From Pelagimonas sp050633425 (GTDB taxonomy: Bacteria > Pseudomonadota > Alphaproteobacteria > Rhodobacterales > Rhodobacteraceae), in NCBI RefSeq assembly GCF_050633425.1, contig NZ_JBOEGM010000013.1, forward strand, positions 248,001 to 312,000: a stretch of 64,000 nucleotides of DNA, in the 5' to 3' direction. The translations under genes and the position numbers were made by a program. The notes under the pieces were generated by a model that saw nothing but the letters and a program-made list of their open reading frames with translations, was not told the origin of the DNA and searched no databases. Of the stretch, positions 23,561 through 32,628 are shown piece after piece. Numbering within the stretch: position 1 is the stretch's first letter; each line of letters starts with the position of its first letter.

Positions 23561-25606
23561 ATGTTCGACAAGATCCTGATCGCCAACCGCGGCGAAATCG
23601 CCTGCCGGGTTATCAAGACCGCGCAAAAGATGGGTATTAAGACCGTTGCCGTCTATTCGGATGCGGACAAACAGGCGCTGCATGTGCAGATGGCAGACGA
23701 GGCCGTGCATATTGGCCCGCCACAGGCCAACCAGTCCTATATCGTGATCGACAAGATCATGGACGCGATCCGCCAGACCGGCGCGCAGGCGGTTCACCCT
23801 GGCTATGGTTTTTTGTCGGAAAACTCCAAATTCGCTGAGGCACTTGAGGCCGAAGGCGTCGCCTTTGTTGGCCCCCCAAAATTTGCGATCGAAAGCATGG
23901 GGGATAAAATCACCTCCAAGAAGATTGCTCAGGAGGCCAAAGTGTCAACCGTTCCGGGCTATATGGGTCTGATTGAAGACGCGGATGAGGCGGTGAAAAT
24001 CTCCAACGAGGTTGGCTATCCTGTTATGCTCAAGGCTTCGGCTGGCGGCGGCGGCAAAGGTATGCGGATCGCCTGGAACGACCAGGAAGCCCGCGAAGGC
24101 TTTCAGTCGTCCAAGAACGAAGCGGCCAACAGTTTTGGCGATGACCGGATTTTCATTGAGAAATTCGTGACCCAGCCGCGTCACATTGAAATTCAGGTCC
24201 TGTGCGATGCCCATGGCAACGGCATCTATCTGAACGAGCGCGAATGCTCGATCCAGCGCCGTCAGCAAAAGGTTGTCGAAGAAGCGCCGTCACCTTTCCT
24301 TGATGAAGCCACCCGAAAAGCCATGGGCGAGCAATCGGTCGCCTTGGCCAAAGCCGTTGGCTACACCAGCGCGGGCACGGTTGAATTCATTGTTGATGGC
24401 GATCGTAACTTCTATTTCCTCGAAATGAACACCCGGTTGCAGGTGGAACACCCGGTGACGGAATTGATCACTGGTGTCGATCTGGTCGAACAGATGATCC
24501 GCGTTGCCAATGGCGAACCGCTCAGCATCACCCAGGACGACGTCCAGTTGAACGGTTGGGCGATTGAAAACCGCCTCTATGCCGAAGACCCGTATCGTGG
24601 CTTTTTGCCCTCAATTGGCCGTTTGACCCGCTACCGCCCACCGGCTGAAGTTGCTGCTGGCTTGATGGTTGAGAATGACAAATGGCAGGGCGATGCGCCT
24701 GTTGGTGAGCACGCGGTGCGCAACGATACCGGTGTCTATGAAGGCGGCGAGATCAGCATGTATTATGATCCGATGATCGCCAAACTGTGCACATGGGCCC
24801 CAACCCGTGAGGCCGCCATCGAAGAGATGCGTGTGGCGCTGGATGGGTTTGAAGTCGAAGGTATTGGCCATAATCTGCCATTCCTGTCGGCTGTTATGGA
24901 CCACCCGGTCTTTATCAAAGGCGACATGACCACCGCCTTTATCGAAGAGCAATATCCTGACGGTTTCCAAGGTGTGACACTGGCCGATGCGGAGCTCCAT
25001 CGTGTTGCTGCGGCTGCGGCGGCCATGAACCGTGTGGCTGAAATTCGCCGTGCGCGGGTGTCGGGCCGTTTGGACAATCACGAACGGGTTGTCGGGGCCG
25101 ACTGGCATGTCAGCCTGCAAGGACGCGGGTTTGACGTGACAATTGCTGCGGATCAGGGCGGCTCTACTGTCCGGTTCGAAGATGGTTCTGAGCTGCGGGT
25201 CGAAGGCGATTGGACACCCGGAGATAGCCTTGCCCGGATGACCGTGAATGGCGATCCTTTGGTGTTGAAGGTCGACAAAATCACCCATGGGTTCCGTATG
25301 CGGACACGTGGTGCCGATCTCAAGGTGCATGTGCGCAGCCCGCGTCAGGCCGAACTTGCCAAGCTGATGCCCGAGAAACTGCCGCCTGATACGTCGAAAA
25401 TGCTGCTATGCCCGATGCCCGGCCTGATCGTTAAGGTCAACGTCGAAGAAGGCCAAGAAGTTGAGGATGGTCAGGCGCTCTGCACCGTTGAGGCGATGAA
25501 GATGGAAAACATCCTGCGCGCCGAGAAGAAGGGCGTGGTTTCCAAAATTAACGCCGCTGCGGGGGACAGCCTTGCGGTCGACGACGTGATCATGGAATTC
25601 GAGTAA
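23561..25606 (+). CDS. pccA: Propionyl-CoA carboxylase alpha subunit (biotin carboxylase and biotin carrier)
   Basis: 681 residues in the normal order. The biotin carboxylase domain occupies residues 1-450 (FDKILIANRGEIACRV, ATP-grasp loop KASAGGGGKGMR, EECSIQRR-type region ERECSIQRRQQKVVEEAPSP, EMNTRLQVEHPVTE). It is followed by the BT linker and the biotinyl domain at the C-terminus. The biotinylated Lys is residue 647 in EAMKMEN. It carboxylates biotin with bicarbonate and ATP and passes it to PccB. pccA and pccB are separated by about 2.4 kb of small genes and a strong terminator, rather than being adjacent. Confidence 0.97.
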   Translation: MFDKILIANRGEIACRVIKTAQKMGIKTVAVYSDADKQALHVQMADEAVHIGPPQANQSYIVIDKIMDAIRQTGAQAVHPGYGFLSENSKFAEALEAEGVAFVGPPKFAIESMGDKITSKKIAQEAKVSTVPGYMGLIEDADEAVKISNEVGYPVMLKASAGGGGKGMRIAWNDQEAREGFQSSKNEAANSFGDDRIFIEKFVTQPRHIEIQVLCDAHGNGIYLNERECSIQRRQQKVVEEAPSPFLDEATRKAMGEQSVALAKAVGYTSAGTVEFIVDGDRNFYFLEMNTRLQVEHPVTELITGVDLVEQMIRVANGEPLSITQDDVQLNGWAIENRLYAEDPYRGFLPSIGRLTRYRPPAEVAAGLMVENDKWQGDAPVGEHAVRNDTGVYEGGEISMYYDPMIAKLCTWAPTREAAIEEMRVALDGFEVEGIGHNLPFLSAVMDHPVFIKGDMTTAFIEEQYPDGFQGVTLADAELHRVAAAAAAMNRVAEIRRARVSGRLDNHERVVGADWHVSLQGRGFDVTIAADQGGSTVRFEDGSELRVEGDWTPGDSLARMTVNGDPLVLKVDKITHGFRMRTRGADLKVHVRSPRQAELAKLMPEKLPPDTSKMLLCPMPGLIVKVNVEEGQEVEDGQALCTVEAMKMENILRAEKKGVVSKINAAAGDSLAVDDVIMEFE

Positions 25607-25632
25607 TCCAGTGAAACGGGCCGCCACATATC

Positions 25633-25656
25633 TTTCCAGCTCCTCAGGGCTGGAAA
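25633..25656 (+). terminator. Hairpin after pccA
   Basis: TTTCCAGC and GCTGGAAA form a perfect 8-bp stem with an 8-base loop, 26 bp after the pccA stop. No T run follows. Confidence 0.4.
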
Positions 25657-25722
25657 CCAAGCGTCAATCATTCTCGGCTATTCAGTCTGTGAATGAGTAT
25701 TTGCGATTGGACACGGCGGATG

Positions 25723-26232
25723 GCGGCCCGATTGAACCTGATTGGTCTGGTGTGCGTGCTTTCAGCGCTGCTGGCGGGGTGCGCGCTGGACAAAGAGGCG
25801 GATTTGCGTCGGCATTTGTCGGGTTGGATTTTTGTGGCGCAAACCCGGTACTTCACGTCAAAAATGGTCTGTACGGTTGCGGTTTTCGATTTGGCCCGTT
25901 CCGAGATCAGCAGCAAAGTTTCACGCGCGACGTCTATCGACACGGCGCTGATACGTGTGCACAAGGGAATCCCAGTGTTGTTCGACATACCGGACATCAG
26001 CCCCAACAGTATTTCCGAACAACTGATGTCGCGCGATTTGGGCAAGGGCCTTGGCATGTTGTCCACCGGGGTCGGCCCGGCAAAGGATTGTATGGACGAC
26101 GACGTGGCCGCGGCTTATTTCGCTGTTTTGATGTCTCCCGAGACGCGTACAGTCTACGACCCGGCTGGCGATGCCTTGCTGATGGTCTACCCGCCCGAAA
26201 ACCTAGCCTTCTTTTTGCGCGGCAACGTTTAA
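25723..26232 (+). CDS. Lipoprotein, conserved hypothetical
   Basis: 169 residues from the ATG at 25723; an in-frame ATG at 25693 is possible. The N-terminus (LIGLVCVLSALLAGCA) is a lipoprotein signal. The mature part includes LSGWIFVAQTRYFTSKMVCTVAVFDL, SIDTALIRVHKGIPVLFDI and a C-terminal VYDPAGDALLMVYPPENLAF; no family recognised. It converges with the DUF4174-type gene, whose stop is only four bases away. Much larger open frames overlap this stretch, but the signal sequence and conserved-looking C-terminus favour this frame. Confidence 0.65.
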   Translation, partial: AARLNLIGLVCVLSALLAGCALDKEADLRRHLSGWIFVAQTRYFTSKMVCTVAVFDLARSEISSKVSRATSIDTALIRVHKGIPVLFDIPDISPNSISEQLMSRDLGKGLGMLSTGVGPAKDCMDDDVAAAYFAVLMSPETRTVYDPAGDALLMVYPPENLAFFLRGNV

Positions 26233-26236
26233 TCGC

Positions 26237-26680
26237 TCAACGTTCGCGTATCTCTTGCTGGCGTAGGGGGAGTTTGTCGATTGAGCGTGAAATTTCGCGC
26301 ATGTCCCACGGGGCCGGTTTGCGTATTACCACGCTGCCGTCTTTGGCCAGGACAACAAGCATAAATCCACGCGCCCGCAATTTGTGCCGCACCGCGCTGT
26401 CGGCTGCGGGATCAGTGTCGGTGATCACGACCACATCCCGGTCCAGCAAAGCCTCTGGGCGGTCATTGATCAGCTCCATCTGCTTTGCAAAGCGCGGATC
26501 GTTAGGATTGTCTGCAAAAACGACAACAACGCGTTTTTGCCAGGCCCAATCCTCAAGCGTTGTCTCAGACGCGTCATGGATCAGGGTAAATGGCTCTTCG
26601 GCCTCGGTGGCGGAAAACGCCATAGTTCCAAGGGCTACGGGCACCAATGCCGCTAGGGCGAGACGAGAAAATGCGTTCAT
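26237..26680 (-). CDS. DUF4174-type periplasmic protein (thioredoxin-like fold inferred)
   Basis: 147 residues from the ATG at 26680, giving a clear signal peptide (MNAFSRLALAALVPVALG, then TMAFSATEA). The mature protein reads DWAWQKRVVVVFADNPNDPR..., LLDRDVVVITDTDPAAD, and RGFMLVVLAKDGSVVIRKP, the pattern of DUF4174 proteins, which look like thioredoxin folds without the CxxC pair. No Cys is present in the mature part, so redox activity is unlikely. It is the only minus-strand gene inside the pccA-mutase interval. The weak ribosome-binding site leaves the start uncertain. Confidence 0.75.
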   Translation of the reverse strand: MNAFSRLALAALVPVALGTMAFSATEAEEPFTLIHDASETTLEDWAWQKRVVVVFADNPNDPRFAKQMELINDRPEALLDRDVVVITDTDPAADSAVRHKLRARGFMLVVLAKDGSVVIRKPAPWDMREISRSIDKLPLRQQEIRER

Positions 26681-26846
26681 ACACATAGATATAGGTGCAA
26701 GTTTGCGGCCTGCACAGGGTGCAGGTGGCGGTGGCTGTGAAAATTTTAGCATTAACGACATTGTCATAAGCAAGGCAGCAGGGTCGCAGGCATCTACAAA
26801 TGCCTGCGCTATCCGTCGCGCAGGTCCGGTTAAGGGCCGTTGCCAA

Positions 26847-27782
26847 ATGGACGTCATCATGCATATCGGTGCGCACCGCACCGGATCGACCAGCTTTCAG
26901 CAATACCTGCGTGCCAATCGCAGCGCTTTGAACCTACGGGGTGTTGGTTTCTGGGGGCCGTGGCGGACCCGTAAGGGCCTTTTGCATGGGGGCGCGGATC
27001 GACCGATTAACCCAGCCCAAGCGAGACGCGCCAAAGGGCGTGTGCAACTGAACCTGACAAGCGCCAAAGCGCATGGCGCAGAGGTTTTGGTTGTTTCGGA
27101 CGAAAACATAATCGGCACCGCGCGTCGCAATCTTCGCACCGGTACAATGTATCCCGATATCGGCGAACGCATGGCGCGGATCAATGCGGCTTTTGCCCCG
27201 ATCAAGCGCGTGGTTTTACAAATACGCTCGCCTGATCGTTGGTGGGCCTCTTCCATGTCATATCTGTTGCCGCGCGGTGAGGCGGTCTTGGACGAAATGG
27301 CACTGGACGCAATTGCCAAATCCGACCGGAGTTGGCGGCATGTGATTACCGATTTGGCCTGTGCTTGCCCAGATTCAGAAATCCTTGTCACCCCGTTTGA
27401 ACGGTTCGCCCCACACCCGGACGAATTGCTGAGCCTTGCAATTGGAAGCGGCAACCTGCCGCCCGCAGGTCCGGGGCAATTCTGGGCCAATCGAAGCCCT
27501 GATCTCAAAACTTTGCGTAACGTTTTGATTGATCGCGGCGATTTCCCCGACCTGCTGCCCGACGACACGGGCCGCTGGCAGCCGTTCACCCCATTTCAGG
27601 CATCCGCTCTGCGCGAGGCCTATGCCGACGATCTGTATTGGCTGCGTGCCGGTGCAGAAGGGTTGGCAAAACTAAGAGAAGATCCCGTGCCCGCAAGATC
27701 AGCGAACAAGCTGGCGGCGTTGCCGACTGAGAGAGGACAAGCCTATGACAGATCTGCCCGACGATTGGAAGAAACTCGCTGA
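26847..27782 (+). CDS. Sulfotransferase-like protein
   Basis: 311 residues from the ATG at 26847. The N-terminus VIMHIGAHRTGSTSFQQYL is the 5'-phosphosulfate (PAPS) binding loop pattern of sulfotransferases, and VVLQIRSPDRWWASSMSYLL resembles the 3'-phosphate motif (RxPxxxxxS). Substrate unknown. The gene ends 38 bp inside the mutase gene, an unusually long same-strand overlap, so the mutase start codon lies within this gene. The frame is open far upstream, but those codons do not look like protein. Confidence 0.72.
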   Translation: MDVIMHIGAHRTGSTSFQQYLRANRSALNLRGVGFWGPWRTRKGLLHGGADRPINPAQARRAKGRVQLNLTSAKAHGAEVLVVSDENIIGTARRNLRTGTMYPDIGERMARINAAFAPIKRVVLQIRSPDRWWASSMSYLLPRGEAVLDEMALDAIAKSDRSWRHVITDLACACPDSEILVTPFERFAPHPDELLSLAIGSGNLPPAGPGQFWANRSPDLKTLRNVLIDRGDFPDLLPDDTGRWQPFTPFQASALREAYADDLYWLRAGAEGLAKLREDPVPARSANKLAALPTERGQAYDRSARRLEETR

Positions 27783-29874
27783 AAAAGAGCTGCGCGGACG
27801 TCCGTTGGACGATCTGACGTGGAACACATTAGAGGGGATCGACGTCAAGCCGCTTTACACGGCAGACGACACTGAGAACCTTGAACATATGGGCGGGACA
27901 CCGGGTGTTGGCCCGTTCACCCGTGGTGTCAAGGCAACCATGTATGCCGGTCGTCCTTGGACAATCCGGCAATATGCGGGCTTCTCGACTGCAGAGGAAT
28001 CAAACGCATTCTACCGCAAAAACCTGGCTGCGGGGCAACAGGGGGTGTCGGTCGCCTTTGATTTGGCCACCCACCGTGGGTACGACAGCGATCACCCCCG
28101 CGTTGTTGGCGATGTTGGCAAAGCTGGTGTTGCGATCGACAGCGTTGAGGACATGAAAATCCTCTTCGATGGTATTCCGCTCGACAAAGTGTCGGTGTCG
28201 ATGACGATGAACGGCGCGGTGATCCCGATCCTTGCCAATTTTATCGTTGCGGGCGAAGAGCAAGGCCATGAAAAATCGCTTTTGGCGGGCACCATTCAGA
28301 ATGATATTCTGAAGGAATTCATGGTGCGCAATACCTATATTTACCCGCCTGAACCGTCGATGAAGATCATTTCCGACATCATCGAATACACCTCGAATGA
28401 GATGCCGAAATTCAACTCTATTTCGATTTCCGGCTACCACATGCAAGAAGCCGGGGCCAATCTTGTTCAAGAGTTGGCCTATACGCTTGCCGACGGTCGG
28501 GAGTATGTCCGTGCCGCAATCGAAGCCGGCATGGATGTCGATAAGTTTGCTGGCCGCCTGTCGTTCTTCTTTGCGATTGGCATGAATTTCTTCATGGAAG
28601 CGGCGAAATTGCGCGCCGCACGGACCTTGTGGCACCGGGTCATGACTGAATTTGATGCGAAGTCCGAGCGTTCAAAAATGCTGCGCACCCATTGCCAAAC
28701 CTCTGGCGTGAGTTTGCAAGAACAAGACCCCTATAACAACGTGATCCGCACGGCCTATGAGGCGATGAGCGCGGTTTTGGGTGGGACACAATCCTTGCAC
28801 ACCAATGCGTTGGACGAAGCGATTGCTCTGCCGACTGAGTTTTCGGCGCGTATCGCCCGAAACACGCAGATCATCTTGCAAGAAGAAACCGGTGTCACCA
28901 ATGTCGTCGACCCGCTGGCGGGGTCATACTATGTCGAAAGCCTGACCGATCAGCTCATCAACGATGCCTGGGCCTTGATGCAGGAAGTTGAGGAAATGGG
29001 CGGTATGACCAAGGCTGTTGCCAGCGGTATGCCCAAACTTCGGATCGAGGAATCTGCCGCCAAACGGCAGGCGGCGATTGATCGCGGCGACGAAACCATT
29101 GTCGGTGTGAACAAATACAAGTTGGAGCAGGAAGACCAGCTCGACATTCTGGATGTTGACAACGTTGCCGTTCGCGAAAGCCAGATTGCGCGCCTTGAGA
29201 AAATGCGGGCTGATCGCGATGAGGATGTCTGTCAGGCCGCTTTGAACGAGCTGACACGCCGGTCAAAAGAAGGTGGAAACTTGCTTGAGGCCGCAGTTGA
29301 GGCGGCCCGTGCTCGTGCATCCGTGGGGGAAATCAGCATGGCGATGGAAGAGGAATTTGGCCGCCACCGCGCCGAGGTAAAGACCTTGGCCGGTGTTTAT
29401 GGAGCTGCCTATGAAGGCGACGAAGGATTTGCCGCCATTCAAAAAGACATCGAGAAGTTTGCGCAAGAAGAGGGCCGCCGCCCGCGTATGCTGGTCGTCA
29501 AAATGGGTCAGGATGGGCATGATCGCGGTGCCAAAGTAATTGCGACGGCCTTTGCCGATATCGGTTTTGATGTTGATGTTGGCCCGTTGTTCCAGACCCC
29601 GGACGAAGCGGCGCAAGACGCCATTGATAACGATGTGCATGTGGTTGGCATCAGTTCTCAGGCTGCGGGTCACAAAACCCTGGCACCGCAACTGATTTCT
29701 GAACTCAAGGCACAAGGGGCAGGGGACATTTTGGTCATTTGCGGCGGTGTCATTCCGCAGCAGGATTATGATTTCCTGAAATCTGCGGGTGTCAAAGCGA
29801 TCTTTGGCCCAGGTACCAATATTCCTGAGGCCGCGCAGGATATCTTGCGCCTGATCCGGGAGGCTCGGACCTAA
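27745..29874 (+). CDS. mcm: Methylmalonyl-CoA mutase, single-chain
   Basis: 709 residues, the full length of the catalytic subunit. It converts (R)-methylmalonyl-CoA to succinyl-CoA with adenosylcobalamin. The TIM-barrel domain carries the CoA-binding signature (RPWTIRQYAGFSTAEESNAF, then DLATHRGYDSDHPRV) and the C-terminal cobalamin-binding domain has the base-off motif GQDGHDRG with the axial His592, followed by GISSQAAGHK and VICGGVIP. It completes the propionyl-CoA to succinyl-CoA path with PccA and PccB. GAGAGGAC lies before the ATG. A clean terminator follows at 29909. Confidence 0.97.
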   Translation: MTDLPDDWKKLAEKELRGRPLDDLTWNTLEGIDVKPLYTADDTENLEHMGGTPGVGPFTRGVKATMYAGRPWTIRQYAGFSTAEESNAFYRKNLAAGQQGVSVAFDLATHRGYDSDHPRVVGDVGKAGVAIDSVEDMKILFDGIPLDKVSVSMTMNGAVIPILANFIVAGEEQGHEKSLLAGTIQNDILKEFMVRNTYIYPPEPSMKIISDIIEYTSNEMPKFNSISISGYHMQEAGANLVQELAYTLADGREYVRAAIEAGMDVDKFAGRLSFFFAIGMNFFMEAAKLRAARTLWHRVMTEFDAKSERSKMLRTHCQTSGVSLQEQDPYNNVIRTAYEAMSAVLGGTQSLHTNALDEAIALPTEFSARIARNTQIILQEETGVTNVVDPLAGSYYVESLTDQLINDAWALMQEVEEMGGMTKAVASGMPKLRIEESAAKRQAAIDRGDETIVGVNKYKLEQEDQLDILDVDNVAVRESQIARLEKMRADRDEDVCQAALNELTRRSKEGGNLLEAAVEAARARASVGEISMAMEEEFGRHRAEVKTLAGVYGAAYEGDEGFAAIQKDIEKFAQEEGRRPRMLVVKMGQDGHDRGAKVIATAFADIGFDVDVGPLFQTPDEAAQDAIDNDVHVVGISSQAAGHKTLAPQLISELKAQGAGDILVICGGVIPQQDYDFLKSAGVKAIFGPGTNIPEAAQDILRLIREART

Positions 29875-29908
29875 GGGGCACACACCGCCTAGTAATCAAA
29901 AAAGTGAG

Positions 29909-29937
29909 CGCGCCTTTGCCATGCAGAGGCGTGTTTT
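29909..29937 (+). terminator. Intrinsic terminator of the mutase gene
   Basis: An 11-bp stem (CGCGCCTTTGC with GCAGAGGCGTG, two wobble pairs) around a CAT loop is followed by TTTT. It lies 35 bp after the mutase stop. Confidence 0.7.
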
Positions 29938-30075
29938 GTCTGTTGCACCTCAGGTTCATCGCAGCCCAAGTGTTCAGTTTCGCGGACATTTTTCAAATCA
30001 TTGGTGTTTTGCGCAAAGCTCTGTAGCCTGTAGCGGAGATCACACCAACCTCGCGGCAATAGGGGCGCAAACCAG

Positions 30076-30687
30076 ATGCTGACACTCGATCATATCGCAG
30101 TTTTGGGGGAAACCTTGGAAGAGGCTGCTGCCCATCTTGAGGCTGCGTTGCATTCCCCGATGTTGCCGGGTGGAAAACATGACAGGTTCGGCACCCATAA
30201 TCGGCTTTTGGGAATGGCCCCCGGACTTTATCTTGAGGCGATTGCAATTGATCCTTCGGCCGAGAAACCCAAGGACGCGCGATGGTTTGGGCTTGATGAG
30301 TTTTCTGGTGCTGCGCGTCTCGATAAATGGATTTGCCGGGTTGATGATATCGACGCGGCGCTGGCCCAATTGCCGATGGCCGGTCGTCGGGTTGATCTGT
30401 CGCGCGGGGAATTGCGGTGGTCGATGGCTGTTCCTGAGGATGGGAAGCTGCCATTTGACGGGTTTTTCCCGGCGCTTATTCAATGGCATAGCGATCTGAT
30501 ACCGGGTCGTATTTTGCCAGCGGGTGGTTTGGAGCTAGAGCAGTTGACCATTTCTCATCCTCAGGCAGATGCGCTGCAATCGGTCTTGGGGCCCTTGCTC
30601 ACAACGCCGCAAGTGACGTTTGCGACTGGAAATGCCGGCATGTCGGCCAAAGTGTCTACTCCGCTTGGTTCCATGACGCTGACATAA
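30076..30687 (+). CDS. VOC-superfamily (glyoxalase-like) protein
   Basis: 203 residues. It starts MLTLDHIAVLGETLEEAAAH, the first strand and helix of a vicinal-oxygen-chelate module, with LYLEAIAIDP providing a metal-ligand-like Glu, then GLELEQLTISHPQ beginning the second module. The length and pattern fit the Glyoxalase_3-type group, whose function is unknown. It is downstream of the mutase but longer than and unlike methylmalonyl-CoA epimerase, so I do not assign that role. It begins about 200 bp after the mutase terminator with no clear ribosome-binding site. Confidence 0.75.
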   Translation: MLTLDHIAVLGETLEEAAAHLEAALHSPMLPGGKHDRFGTHNRLLGMAPGLYLEAIAIDPSAEKPKDARWFGLDEFSGAARLDKWICRVDDIDAALAQLPMAGRRVDLSRGELRWSMAVPEDGKLPFDGFFPALIQWHSDLIPGRILPAGGLELEQLTISHPQADALQSVLGPLLTTPQVTFATGNAGMSAKVSTPLGSMTLT

Positions 30688-30880
30688 TCAGACCGGTTTG
30701 GGGGCGCGATGGGCGGTTAACCGCTAGCGGACTTTCGTTCAGAGGAGAATTTCATTCGCAATATTGCAACCCGGACAGAGGTCGGGCACAAGTCTGCCCG
30801 TTGGATCGGTCTGATCTTGTTACAGAATAATCTGGATTGATCGCCTGACAGTCGCTTGTTGCTGACGTAAGGTAGCTATT
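30688..30880. other. Intergenic region before the TerB-DnaJ gene
   Basis: 193 bp with a GCGGTTAACCGC palindrome (30713-30724) and a CGGGCA/TGCCCG hairpin (30783-30800) lacking a T run. These may end the VOC transcript. No coding sequence seen. Confidence 0.4.
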
Positions 30881-31573
30881 ATGTCGATCTGGTCCCGCAT
30901 ATCTCAAGCTGTCGCCGCCCTCGCGTCTGGCGAGGCCTTGTCGGTTGTCTTTGACAAACTCCGCAGCCCGCCGGAGAAATCAATCGCTTTTACAATTGCT
31001 GTGATTGCGCTGTCTGCCAAAATGGCCAAGGCCGACGGTCTTGTGACACGCGACGAAGTCACTGCTTTTCGCGAGGTGTTTCACATATCAGCCGAAGATG
31101 AGGCTGGCGCTGCCAAGGTGTTTAACCTTGCACGTCAAGATGTTGCGGGCTTCGACGAATATGCCCGCAGGATCAAATCGATGTTCGGATCAGAACCCGA
31201 AGCGCTCTACGATCTGGTCGAGGGGCTCTTTCACATCGCAATGGCAGACGGGACATATCACCCAGCCGAGGACGCATTTTTAACCGAGGTCGCGCAGATT
31301 TTTGAGATCGACGATCTGAAATTTCGGACGATGCGGGCGCGATTTGTGCCCGACGCAACACCAGACCCCTACACCGTTCTGGGGGTCACCCCAGACATGC
31401 CAATTGATGAGATCCGCAAGCATTGGCGCCAATTGGTGCGCGAAAGCCATCCCGATGTGATGATTGCGCGCGGATTGCCCGAAGAGGCGATCAAACTGTC
31501 AGAGCGCCGGATGCAAGACATCAACGATGCCTGGGCCGAGATTAAGGCCCAGCTTACCGGAACGCGCAGTTGA
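30881..31573 (+). CDS. TerB-DnaJ (DjlA-like) co-chaperone
   Basis: 230 residues. The N-terminal two-thirds is a TerB-type helical domain (FTIAVIALSAKMAKADGLVT, then LFHIAMADGTYHPAEDAFLT, each with the acidic D-G motif thought to bind metal). Residues 165-230 form a J domain with the HPD signature in VRESHPDVMIARG, which stimulates DnaK ATPase. Unlike E. coli DjlA, there is no N-terminal membrane segment, so it is probably cytoplasmic. Its stop overlaps the next ATG (TGATG), so the hydrolase gene downstream is coupled to it. Confidence 0.87.
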   Translation: MSIWSRISQAVAALASGEALSVVFDKLRSPPEKSIAFTIAVIALSAKMAKADGLVTRDEVTAFREVFHISAEDEAGAAKVFNLARQDVAGFDEYARRIKSMFGSEPEALYDLVEGLFHIAMADGTYHPAEDAFLTEVAQIFEIDDLKFRTMRARFVPDATPDPYTVLGVTPDMPIDEIRKHWRQLVRESHPDVMIARGLPEEAIKLSERRMQDINDAWAEIKAQLTGTRS

Positions 31574-32580
31574 TGCGGATTGCCACCTATAATGTCGAAT
31601 GGTTTGACGCGCTGTTTGATGTTCATGGGCAATTGCAGGCAGATGGGGAGTGGTCAGCCCGCTATAATATCACCCGTGCTCAACAGGCCGAAGCACTTGG
31701 CAAAGTCTTTACCGCGATGGATGCCGACGGGGTTATGATCATCGAGGCCCCCGATACCAGTTCCAAGCGGTCGACGACCAAGGCCTTGACGGGGTTTGCC
31801 GAGGTCTATGGATTGCGGACCCGTGAGGTGGTCACCGGTTTTGCCAATGACACGCAACAGGAAATTGCGTTTTTGTATGATCCCGATGTGCTGACGGTTC
31901 ACCATGATCCCAAGGGGGCAGCGGAGCTTGATGCTCCTGTTTTTGATCAGGTTTTGGGCATTGATCTTGATATTGATGCGACGCGGGATGAGGTGCGTTT
32001 TTCCAAGCCACCGCTTGAGTTGTCAGTCACAACCCAATCCGGTGCGACTTTGCGGTTGATCGGAGCGCATTTGAAATCCAAGGCTCCGCATGGGGCACGA
32101 TCGCGCGATGAAGTCATGCGCATTTCGATTGCCAATCGGCGTAAACAATTGGCGCAGGCGATTTGGCTGCGGCGGCGGGTTGATAGTCACCTAGCCGCAG
32201 ATGAGCCGGTCATGGTTATGGGGGATCTCAACGACGGTCCTGGGCTTGACGAATATGAACACCTGTTCGGGCGAAGCTCGGTCGAAATTGTGTTGGGCGA
32301 GGGTGACACCGCGCTGTTTGATCCGCATGCCGATCAGGCCCTACGCAGTCGGCTTGGTGCGCATCCAACGACATCACGGTTTTTCATCAAAGACAAAAAA
32401 CGCTATTTGCAGGCATTGTTGGACTACATCATGGTCTCGCGTGATTTGCAGAGCAAAAGTGGCGATTGGTGTATTTGGCACCCGTTCGACGACCCGCGTT
32501 GCTGGTCCATGCCGGAACTGCGGGAGGCCCTGTTGACGGCATCGGATCATTTTCCGGTGACACTGGATATTGAGCTTTAA
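31573..32580 (+). CDS. Endonuclease/exonuclease/phosphatase (EEP) family hydrolase
   Basis: 335 residues starting MRIATYNVEWFDALFD, the first EEP motif (Asn for metal binding). Further motifs are VMIIEAPD (the usual metal-binding Glu), IGAHLKSKA, VMVMGDLNDGPG with Asp and Asn, and the C-terminal ASDHFPVTLDI with the Asp-His pair. Such enzymes hydrolyse phosphodiester or phosphomonoester bonds in nucleic acids or lipids; the substrate is not clear. There is no signal peptide. Coupled to the TerB-DnaJ gene by a TGATG overlap. Confidence 0.87.
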   Translation: MRIATYNVEWFDALFDVHGQLQADGEWSARYNITRAQQAEALGKVFTAMDADGVMIIEAPDTSSKRSTTKALTGFAEVYGLRTREVVTGFANDTQQEIAFLYDPDVLTVHHDPKGAAELDAPVFDQVLGIDLDIDATRDEVRFSKPPLELSVTTQSGATLRLIGAHLKSKAPHGARSRDEVMRISIANRRKQLAQAIWLRRRVDSHLAADEPVMVMGDLNDGPGLDEYEHLFGRSSVEIVLGEGDTALFDPHADQALRSRLGAHPTTSRFFIKDKKRYLQALLDYIMVSRDLQSKSGDWCIWHPFDDPRCWSMPELREALLTASDHFPVTLDIEL

Positions 32581-32628
32581 CTGCACCTTTCCCCTTACAT
32601 GGATGTCAAGACGGCCTATATTGGTGGC

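Noticed and set aside
25611..26846. Long open frame running for over 400 codons upstream of the sulfotransferase-like gene
   Set aside because: It overlaps a lipoprotein gene and a DUF4174-type gene with good signal peptides; its own sequence is Arg/Ser-rich and shows no domain. Only the part from 26847 looks like a protein.
30076..30687. Methylmalonyl-CoA epimerase downstream of the mutase
   Set aside because: It is a VOC protein, but too long and without the epimerase metal-ligand pattern; it fits the Glyoxalase_3-like group better, and a terminator separates it from the mutase.
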